From Takakia lepidozioides (lineage: Eukaryota; Streptophyta; Takakiopsida; Takakiales; Takakiaceae), in contig CM060734.1 of the NCBI GenBank assembly GCA_030704615.1, forward strand, positions 30,086,042 through 30,150,041: a DNA stretch of 64,000 nt, written 5' to 3'. The notes under the pieces are model-generated. The model worked only from the letters and a program-made list of their open reading frames with translations, searched no databases and was not told the DNA's origin. The position numbers and the translations under genes were made by a program. Numbering within the stretch: the stretch's first letter is position 1; every line of letters begins with the position of its first letter. Below are positions 54,753-64,000 of this stretch, piece by piece.

Positions 54753-57570
54753 CTACTGGACTTTGGCCTTGGCGGGCTGCTTCTTCCGCGTCTGACGATA
54801 GGATGCATTTTTCATACCCAGAAAGAATAGAAGACCTCCAAAGAGTGACAGATTCTGCACTCAGATGAAGATGCCATTTGTTAGAAAGGAAAACTTGTGG
54901 ACTTTTTGAATCTGTCTTGGCTCTAGCAAAATCATACCCAAACAGAGAACCCAAACGGAAAGGAAATTTAAAGTCCTGCAAGTTAAAGAGCATACAGCTC
55001 TATCCACAGCCACCCAGGGGGTGGGGGGGGGGTGGAAAAAACTTTTTATGTCCACACGTACACAGAAGGTACTCTTAAGGCAATAGCCCCATGGCCACAG
55101 AGAATGTACTCATTGGACGTTTGTTGTAGACTTGGCCATTGACCCAGCGCCCAGTTTGGGCGGGTCAGAGAGAGGAGAAATACAACAACATAATTGATCA
55201 TCCTAATGCTCATTGTGTGTGCTTCACCTATCCAGATATGCACCTCTGGTAGACCTCAGCAATCTGAGTTCACTTTCCACCAAATACTAGTCCACCGATA
55301 ACATTACCGACATTAGAGATCAAACGTGGGCCCAGCTTTTGCAATAGCTTCCTGGCACTCCCTGTCAGGCCTAACCAATAAGTGAATAACAACATGCCAG
55401 CCAGAAAGAAACTAAATAGGAGGCCTTACCTTCAAGAATTGATTGAATTGGTGAATATACTCTGGGCTTGAGAGATCAAAATTGTAGAAATCATGCATAA
55501 TTGGTGTCACTGCTGCCAAGAAGATAAGCTGCATCAACCACCCAAGTGAATGTCACAGCAGCCAGTTTTTCTGGACCCTTGCAACACATATCCTTCTCTT
55601 TCTTTGACCCCAACTTTAGCCTGCACTCCTCCTTCAATACAAAGACTGCTATCTTGCTCCAGACTTTCACTGACTTCCTTCCCTGCTGCTATGCAGCCAA
55701 AAAATGCCCCTTCACCAACGTCCTTGTGAAAGCATCTTAGGGGAGCAAAGGGATCTTCTACTCTTGTACACTAGTTGTTAAATATTCTGATGACAAAGCC
55801 CTTACAGAGTTAGAAGGGGTTGTCGAACTGATATGGTAAGGTTGCTCATTGAGTTCCATCATGGAGTGAGTGTTGCCACAAACCTGGCTTACAACTTTCA
55901 CATGGGGGTTTTAGTCCTTAGGGCTCCTGCTTTACCAAGGCATGCACTTAGCAATCACGGGCCCAGAATCTGGACAAAGTATCATTCAAGTACCATCTCT
56001 CATGCAATGTTGGGACGGAGCTAATGTGATTTACTAGGCTGACTTGGTACAAAATCTCAGACACATGACTTGAAAGTCACCATCCCCTTTTGAACTATAT
56101 GTGTTAAATCTTACTAAACAGAGGTCTCACAAGTATTTGAACACGAATTTCCAGTGGCCTTCTCTTGAAAGCGTGGCAGTCACCAATGATGATGTAAGTG
56201 GAATTCTACTGGGATGATCTTGAGACTTGTTAATTAGAAAGTATAATGGAAAAACTTGGATGGCACTGATGTCACACTTGAAACCTTCCAGCACCGTGAG
56301 TACCACCCCCTACTTCACAGCGCTATTACGTCTACTGATTCTATCCATGGAGACAATATCAAAGCCAGAAGGTTTTACAACTAAGAAGACCTGATACAGA
56401 ATCAAATGTAAGAGTGCTACAAACCAGCAGATAGGCACCCAAGCTGCTGCCAAAGGTGAAAAGAAAGCCACCAAGACCCTCCAACCCAATGGCCACCATC
56501 AACAAATGTTTTGTCTGCAACCAAAAATCAGACAACAGTTAACTAAAATAACCCAATGTCTTTGCGCCCAACTTCATATCGCACTCTGACATTAGAGTGA
56601 TCACAAATAAACTTCCATTAACCCAGTGTTTGAGTACTCCTTTGAAAGTTCTGTGAACAGCTCTTCATGATATACTACCCAGAAGAATCACTCTTCTTAC
56701 CTACTATACTTTTGCACCAAATAAGTGCAAAAGTACTATACTTTTGCACGAGCCTTCACCAGGTACTGGATATTCAACCGCTTTGACGTCATATAGCTCT
56801 TGCACTAGACAAACGTGATGTCAATCACCATCATACGAGCATGCCATCAGATATCTAAATAGACTGCTACTTTCAAATTCCCTTCCTTCCGGACAACACA
56901 CCAGATGAAGGGTTGTAGGTGTACCTCAACAGCTGGCAGTGCGAAACTAAGAGTCTCTTGAACATGCTTCTGAAACAGCTCAAACTTTGGAGCCAGCGCT
57001 TTAAGGGCTCCTCCCCCATCTTCGCCAAAATCCTGGATTCTGAGAGGGGAAACACGCAAGGTCATGTACAATAGCATATGAGTACCCTAGCACGAAAGAA
57101 ATCTGTCGTTATCGAAAAGAATTGCATTAAAAATTGATACAGAATGTCTTCCAGAAAATATTCAAAAAAAATGCTCAAATCCATGGAAGACCAACGAACG
57201 TGAACTGAAGCAAACAAAATGGATAAGCAAGAACAACAGAACGACTGTTCGCAGAACATCTCTCCAACGATTACAAACTAATCTCCAAGAAAGGACTAAG
57301 GGTAAGCTTTGCCAAGGTACTTGTGGAGCACCGCTAGACAACCTAACCATACACTGGACGCTAGCATCACAACAACCACGCACATAAAATCCGAGATTGC
57401 CGACAACATGACCACATCACGAAGACTGTCAGCATACGGAAATACGAGGGGACCATGGAGGAGACAATGTAGAACCAGTGAGGAGGAAATTTGTAAACTT
57501 ACTTCTGCCATGCGGCCAGAATGAAGATAGCCGAGAAGAGCACACGGCCTATAAACGATATGAAACCCAT
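54753..57570 (-). CDS. HR-like lesion-inducing family membrane protein, five exons
   Basis: Small integral membrane protein of the plant hypersensitive-response-like lesion-inducing family (DoxX-like fold); the molecular role is not established, though overexpression of members causes lesions. Exons (minus): 57570-57503, 57039-56925, 56514-56425, 55528-55430 and 54854-54753. All junctions are GT-AG and the joined frame is 157 residues, the family's normal size. Starts MGFISFIGRVLFSAIFILAA, the typical first membrane segment. A middle exon gives GGFLFTFGSSLGAYLL, exon 4 PIMHDFYNFD, and the last exon NLSLFGGLLFFLGMKN, with a basic tail (RKKQPAKAK) that could be an ER-retrieval or cytosolic tail. 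No frame damage; likely functional. Confidence 0.93.
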
Positions 57571-58876
57571 CTCTCCTCTCGGATCGACAGTACCGCCAGG
57601 GATGAACCCACAACTAGGGAAGACTCCTACCACTTCCACCGTTTGTAACAACTTCAATCACGGAGACATCCGCTATGGCAGGGGCCACCAGACCAGTGCG
57701 CACCCGCACCTGGTGCCCTACAGCTCCCTCACGTCCGAGCTCTCGCACCCCCCAACACACAGACGCAGGGGGAGAGAAAGGGGTTTAAAGAACCGACCCA
57801 GCCGGTCACCCAGCCGTTCCAAAGTTCCCAAGTATGAACTGTTTGTTCTGAATACTCTGAAGTCTTGCACTCTCCTTTCCATCCCACATTCTACAGTCTG
57901 TTTGGTTGCAGAAATTTTGCTACTTCTCACTTTTGCTCCCCATCAAGAAAGCCTTGCTTGACCTTCAGTGGAGCCATTGATCTGAATGTGTGCTCTGCTA
58001 CAACTTGTAGAGCAGTCTTGTGAGGTGAGCAACTGCCTCCCAGCAACTGTTGGAATGGCTTTCAAAGGCACAGATTGACCCAAGCCCTCATAGACTTGAG
58101 TTGGTCAATCATCTGTCTATCACTTTTGTAATATTGTGTACACCTTAAGAACTTGACACAGTTCCTTCATACCTAGCAATGTGGGTGACAGTTGAGGTTT
58201 GCCAGGTCTGGATGTCACATCAATTTGGACACCTGCTGCTTCACACTAGGCATTGTGCACGAGGAGTGATCTTTTGGTTTATCTTGAGGGTGCTGAGCTC
58301 GATGACAATATGCTCTGCAGGTGTGACCCAAAAGGAAATATGATGCAGATGAATTGCCAGTGAAAGAGGCTTGAGGCTGCGGGGAAGTGGAGGCCCACCA
58401 ATATGATGACACAAACCAGTCTCCGGATCTGCTGCAGTTACTCTTCAAGTATTCCTTCCCTGTGTTATCTCATGACCTTTGAATCACTGCAGGTAACGCC
58501 TCCTAAGGGCACGCATCCAACTTTCAGGAATCCAATGCCTTCATTTCCACTACTCTCTCCCATGGTCACTCAGCAACATTTCTCTACATGCTGCAGGCAG
58601 TCACTACAGGCATCTCATGAAATGTTAGCCTACCATCACACTAGCAGTCAAGATATTTTCCCAACCAGACTCGGTTCATGCCACCAAGATTTGCATCAAA
58701 CAATATAGTTGCATTTTGCAACATTAGTGAGCTCTCCCCGAACAACATAGGATCCCTAACAGCCCAGGGTGCTCACTGCTCACCCCTTTGACGAATGTTT
58801 ACCCGATTAAGATTGAATTAAGCATTTCCTCTCTAACAAGACTGGCAAGCATTGTTTCTGCAAACACAACAGGTTC
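57571..58876. other. Intergenic between the HR-like and cyclophilin genes
   Basis: Left part: promoter side of the HR-like gene. Right part: 3' flank of the cyclophilin, whose sequence from about 58620 onward is also found at 63430 onward. No other gene is supported. Confidence 0.45.
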
Positions 58877-61800
58877 TCAAAGCGGGAGTTCGCCACTGTC
58901 TGCAATGGTGACCTTCCTCTTAGATGTGCCCCCTTGTGTACCTTCGGCCTCCACCTTGAATACAATATCAAGGCCACTGATAACCTTGCCAAAGACAACA
59001 TGTCTGCCATCCAGCCTTCAAATACAGACACAGATCACATGTCACTCCACAGCTTTCTGGCAATTAAAAATAAGTTTCTCGATGTCCTCTCCCTCATCCC
59101 TCTTCCTTCCTAATGTCTGCCATCTATGTTGGGGGATCTTCCCAGCTGCTCTGATGTGTGCAGTCTTACGAGGTTTTCACTAAAAGCTGCAAACCCCCTC
59201 CACCAACTCCAGAATATCCATACCCTATCACACTCCCATCACGTACCATGCATGGAAAATGCTGAAGCCATTACAAACCTTTCTATATGTATCAATTTTT
59301 TTTAAATTGATTCACACTCCACAATCCCCCATATGAAGAACCACGAAAATGAGGTTTAACAAATAAAACCTTTTCAACAGAATATGACACATGATCAGTT
59401 GGTTCAGAAATTTGGTGTCAAAGATGACTTGCAACCATTCTGACATCAAGGCCATTGCATACAGAGTCAAACATTTCTGTTCAAATTCAGCTTTTATTGT
59501 GGTACTATCACCTCAGATTCAGTAAGTACAATCTCCCTGAGAGATCCCCAACTACACTTCTGCAGAGCGAATTCCACAACCCTAACTGGCTCACCCAAAA
59601 CTCACCCACCCACAGACAAGAAAGGGCATGCAGGCCATACCAGCTTGTTTTAACTGTCGTGATAAAGAATTGTGAGCCATTTGTATTTGGTCCCGAATTT
59701 GCCATTGACAAATAGCCTGCCAGACAAAAAATATCAGGGAACTTAAATCAGTTGAGCCCATAATCCGCCTCAACCCAATTCTGGAGCTTCAGCCCTACCA
59801 GGGTTTAGGAGATTCAACCCAGAAGTGTCATTGGGCTCTAACAAGCCTGCTTACAGGCGATTGGATGCTGATCATACTGGAAAGCACAGGGCTGATCCAG
59901 CACGTGCTCAAGCCCTTTAGCTGGAAACAAATGTGACAAATGTGGTTGGGATGCACTGTCAGTCACACTGTTGAACACAAACTTTTCGACTACCACTTCC
60001 CTTGCATAAATCCCACCTTTGTACTCCACCACACATTTGCAGCAGAATCTGGTTACAACAGAATTGGACTCATTACCTTTGGGACTTGTTGTTGACCAAG
60101 TAAAGTCTGGCCTGCTATCCTTTCTCAGGGTTGAGAAAAGAGTGACCTCTACATCTCATATCTGCCCCTCCAGGCGGTGAGAAGACTCTGAGAGAGGATT
60201 CCCAGATGAATATATTTTCCTTAAGTAGGAAAACCATATCAAAGAGAAAATACATCTACAGCACCCTCCGTCATGTGATGACTCGATCTAATATCCAAAA
60301 GTTTACTGGAAACTGAAGTCACACCTGGTCCACCGTGCTTCAATTTGAAGTTTTCGTCGGCAAACGTCCTGCCATAGATGGACTCACCCCCACGGCCATT
60401 GCCCTGAGTGAAATCCCCACCCTGGATCATGAAACTGGGTATTATACGATGTAAGACACTGCCTTTGTAGTGCAGCGGCTTGCCACTTGACCCTTCGCCT
60501 TTCTCGCCTGTTCAAGATCAACCACAATGTCCTTGTAAGATTTAGCAAAAACCTTGCCGAGCCCTTCAAACCTGAGCCCATGCCCTCCTTAAGTATGTCT
60601 TCCATGCATGCACGAGGGAATTGATCTGAAAGGAATGTTGGGGGTCCTTCAATATGTTCTTTCTGGTTTTCTCCTAATTCTACTTTGTCACATAGACCCT
60701 CAGCCTCCCTGTGGATTTCTTTCTTTTTGTCACTCACACAATGCACTTGTATCTGTTCCTCCTTACACATACATCCTTCACAAGTACTCTGCTAAATCCA
60801 AAAACAATGCACAATTTGCAAAAGCTTGCGACAGAGCAAACGGTTGTGCCTGGAGTCAATAGCTCACCAGTACAAAGAGCCCTGAAGTTCTCTGCAGTCA
60901 TCACCACAGAATAACAGTCAGCCTCTTACATCTTGATACTCTAATTAGAAGGCCAGTAACTCACGGATAAAAGGAGCCTCTCACATAACAATGAGCTAGT
61001 GGTGGAAGCCAGGTGTGCATACTGATTCATGGATGGCTGAGAAAAACCTACAGCCAGCACTAGCAAGTTAAAGAAGGCCAAGAAAATGCAACTTCGAATT
61101 CATGCAAATTCGAACTAAGCACAAGTGGCACTTGAATGGGTTGATATTTCTCTGAGTTAAAAGGATGACATATTGCATCATCCTTTCCTATGCATATTGA
61201 AGACAACACACAAAACCTCGAATCCAGCGATTGAGAGGTGCATACCTTTGTGTTCTTACTGCTGCATCTAGCATTTATGGTCAAATGTACTGAACACAGA
61301 ATTATGCCAATTATGTAATTAATTGATACAGAATGTATTGATCATTACATTTCGGTACATTCCTTCACTGACCCCATCAACAGGAAGGACATTGGCCAGT
61401 GCAATGAGGCAAGGACCAGATAGACACACACATGAAGTGAGACAGGAGAAAGATGTACATACCAACAGTTTTAGGAGCAGCTTTGCCAAAGAGACCAATC
61501 ACCACCCGACCTGACACAACCAACTGCCTCTGTTAAAGTCTCCTGTCTTGAGTAAGGACCACTTCTATCCATGTCAGCTAACCTACTTGAAGGTGCACAA
61601 AGGGAAACATACCTGCCAGATGGCCATCAATGTCAATGTCAAAAAACACTTTGTGAGTGACATCTTCCAAGTTTTTATCTTGCTTGGCCTGCCAAACCCC
61701 AAACCCCAAGCTGTTTAGTGTTAACAACCAGGTCCACCCCCAAAAGGAGGGAGTAGCCACAAGGTGAAGTGGCTCATAGTTATGCCGGCTATGGCTGGAG

Positions 61801-62586
61801 TCTTCTCTCTCTCTACCCAACCAGGTTGATTTGCAGATGCTTAGTAGGAGTAAAGTATGCAACCAGGCCAGCATCACCAGTTTTTCAAAATGCTCTTGCA
61901 CTGCAAAGCTGGACAACTTTTCTACTTCAAAAAGTCTAGCAATCGTCTTGCCTTGGTTTAGCAGGATATAGCGAATTTTCTGATCAAGCTAAAACAGACT
62001 ATGATAATGAGTAAGACCTTCATATTTCCTGATTATTTTGAGATGTCCTGCCAATGTGTTAGAGTGATCTAGCTAAATTATTCTCAGCAGCCTGGTCTTC
62101 ACGTCAGACTGTTTACAGAGGTCCTCTGGGCATATTCAGGTGTTTGGTGATGTGCTTATGTCAAATAAAGCTGACTAAACTATCAAATACGCCACTAGTG
62201 TACACCTCCCACTCGAAGCACCAAAGCAGCTTGGCGTAGGGCCCTGGATATTGCATACACGCGCGATCACGTGCATACTCTCTGCATTCACATGCTGCTA
62301 ATGGCCCAGGCTCTAAAGAGCCGAAAGAGTTTATCATCCCCACCGGGCGGCGAACAAACGTCCCTCAGCTCTAAATGCCACCAAGGACAAGCAGACTGAA
62401 ACAGACAGCTTCAAAAAATGGCAGTAAGGCTCCATATGAGATTTCAGACACCCTGAGGGACCTCCTAATCAACCGCCGTCAAGTGCAGATACAAAGAACT
62501 GTAAAATCTGGACCCACCTGTGCGAAGACCGCAAACGCAAGAATGGAGAGCGCCAGAAACAGTCCAGCTCCAACCGTCATCCCCAT
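58877..62586 (-). CDS. Secretory-pathway cyclophilin (peptidyl-prolyl cis-trans isomerase), seven exons
   Basis: Single-domain cyclophilin of the cyclophilin-B/plant CYP20-1 type, a prolyl isomerase assisting folding in the ER or secretory route. Exons (minus): 62586-62518, 61688-61613, 61510-61463, 60891-60868, 60507-60325, 59716-59641 and 59015-58877. Junctions are GT-AG, phases agree, and 204 residues result. Residues 1-23 ([22 protein letters not shown]) are a signal peptide filling exon 1. Active-site residues by comparison with human CypA are all present: Arg93, Phe98, Met99, Gln101, Trp159, His164. A 24-base exon (ENFRALCT) is unusually small. It ends in IADSGELPL with no KDEL-type signal. 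Undamaged and probably functional. Confidence 0.94.
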
Positions 62587-63689
62587 CTTGCTCCGCCCCC
62601 TCTCTCCCTCTTCTCAAATGTGCCCTCTCCAACTCTCAATGCGGCATTGGAGCCAGCGATGGAGAGAAACGGGACTCCGTGAAGAGGGTTACGGTGTAAG
62701 CCTATGACATTTGAAACCACCATTCCGAAGTTCCCGTGTCCAACTGATTCTTCTCAATGAGATTCTTGAATTTTGCATCATCATTCCATCCCATCCCACG
62801 CTCCTATGTAGATTTTGTGGTTCCAAGAATATCCCACTGCTTCCAATCAAGAACAATCTGGTCCGAGAGTCCTCAACATCTTTCGAACAGCCAGCTCCTA
62901 AGCTTACATTTTCTTCTGTTAAGTTATAGGTAGTTTTGTAGAATGGGTAGCGCATCATCCTTCAAGCGTCGGCAATTACAAGAATGACTGACAGACCATT
63001 ATGAACAACAAGGGCTGTTGTTTTCATGCAAAAAGAAACTTCACCAAAGAGCTGGTACTGCTGCTGCAACTACATCTTGGGATTAGGGAACCTAACAATG
63101 TGGAAGGTGAGGTTCAGCAGTGCAGATGTTACACAACACACACATGTGAATACATAGTTGATCTTCAGAATGGAGACCTACATGTGCAACTCCTGAGCAA
63201 ATGTAATAAAGGTGATGCTGGGTAAAAGAGGCTCGAGCCAAAGGACACAAGAGGCTCAGGAAGATGACGACAGTTGAGTCTACTGATCCGTTTACAAGTC
63301 AAGCAAGTAATCTTCCCAGTTGTCATGACCCATGTCACGAACTTTGAATAACATTGCAGAAGAATGCAACCCCTTTTCATTAATTTCAACTAGTATTCCC
63401 CATGGTTGCTTTCGATTGTGAGAACAGCCGTCTCCCAAACTTTGTGTACCACTGCACTAGCGGTTAAAACATTCTCCTAGTGAGACCCCTTTCATGCTGG
63501 AACAATTTGCATCAAATGAAATACAGAATGGTGATTGCAACAACAGTTAGCTCTCCTAAACACGATATCCCCTCCTAACCCAGGGTGATCACCCCCTCGA
63601 CCCATTATAAGCTGATTACTGTAACTGAAATAAATGTTTCCTCTCTAACAATACAGGGCAACTTTTGATTCTGCTATCACAACGAGGTC
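62587..63689. other. Intergenic between tandem cyclophilin genes
   Basis: Next to 62586 lies the promoter/leader of the first cyclophilin (CT/GA-rich on the coding strand). From about 63430 the sequence is homologous to the 3' flank of that gene, so it is the 3' region of the second copy. Short frames only. Confidence 0.45.
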
Positions 63690-64000
63690 TCAAAGGGGGA
63701 GCTCGCCACTGTCAGCAATGGTGACCGCCTTCTTAGGTGTGCCTCCTTGTGTACCTTCGGCCTCCACTTTGTATACAATATCAAGGCCGCCTATGACCTT
63801 GCCAAAGACAACATGTCTGCCATCCAGCCTTCAATATAGACACTGATCACATGTTACTCCACAGTTTTCTGGCCATTTAACAATGTATTTGTATGTCCTC
63901 GCCCTCATACATCTTCCTTCTTTTGAGTCTGCCATCTACGGGATCTCCTCAGCTGCTCTAATGTGTGCAGTTTCATGAGTTTCCACTTAAGCTGCAAACC
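63430..64000 (-). repeat. Duplicated cyclophilin 3' segment
   Basis: This 570-bp stretch aligns with about 58620-59180: 3' flank, terminal exon and part of the last intron, ending in the shared words GTGTGCAG and AGCTGCAAACC. The exon is more alike than the flanks, as expected for an older gene duplication under selection. Confidence 0.85.
63690..63828 (-). CDS. Terminal exon of a second, tandem cyclophilin gene (partial)
   Basis: 139 bp, the same length and phase as the last exon of the neighbouring gene. It encodes [20 protein letters not shown]...IADSGELPL with no disruption, preceded on the minus strand by an AG acceptor and ending TGA at 63690-63692. Differences are mostly conservative (Phe to Tyr, Ser-Lys-Arg to Pro-Lys-Lys). 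Upstream exons lie beyond the window edge. Most likely a functional tandem paralogue; only this exon can be judged. Confidence 0.85.

Overview
The window is nuclear DNA of a land plant. Four plant genes with GT-AG introns can be rebuilt exon by exon, along with the remains of a phenylalanine ammonia-lyase gene, and these sit among degraded transposable elements. Nothing fixes the species. The unusual LINE (algal-type domain content) makes a non-seed plant (bryophyte, lycophyte or fern) my best guess, but that is inference.

Layout. At 0.2-7.45 kb the remains of a hAT transposase are split by a Ty3/gypsy chromovirus (1113-7285, minus strand) with both LTRs and a clean 5-bp target duplication. 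7.45-14.7 kb is mostly non-coding, with a promoter-like palindrome and G-box cluster near 9 kb. A three-exon CYP71-clan cytochrome P450 lies at 14.7-17.1 kb (minus). 17.1-25.8 kb is non-coding, with SINE-like and minisatellite repeats at 22.0-23.6 kb. A badly decayed Ty1/copia element occupies 25.88-28.87 kb (minus).

From about 28.9 to 44.17 kb on the plus strand lies a very large, decayed non-LTR retrotransposon (~15 kb). Reading across its frameshifts gives: ORF1; a ~5 kb G-poor spacer; a 2A-like motif; an AP-endonuclease; reverse transcriptase; a chromodomain-like segment; a segment resembling an adenine-methyltransferase motif; RNase H; a zinc finger; a second, restriction-like endonuclease; a structured 3' end; and an (AT)10 tail. 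Two endonucleases plus RNase H point to the Dualen/RandI group known from green algae. This is the most interesting object in the window.

After it come an L-cysteine desulfhydrase-like PLP gene (45.2-47.2 kb, plus), a PAL pseudogene fragment (47.6-48.2 kb, minus), a cluster of hairpins (49.65-49.87 kb), a PIF/Harbinger-type MITE (50.5-50.9 kb), a fold-back element (53.4-54.2 kb), a five-exon HR-like lesion-inducing membrane-protein gene (54.75-57.57 kb, minus), a seven-exon secretory-pathway cyclophilin (58.88-62.59 kb, minus), and the last exon of a tandem cyclophilin paralogue cut by the window edge (63.69-63.83 kb, minus).

The host genes do not form a pathway. Most of the window records nested transposon insertion and decay, with host genes kept intact on either side.
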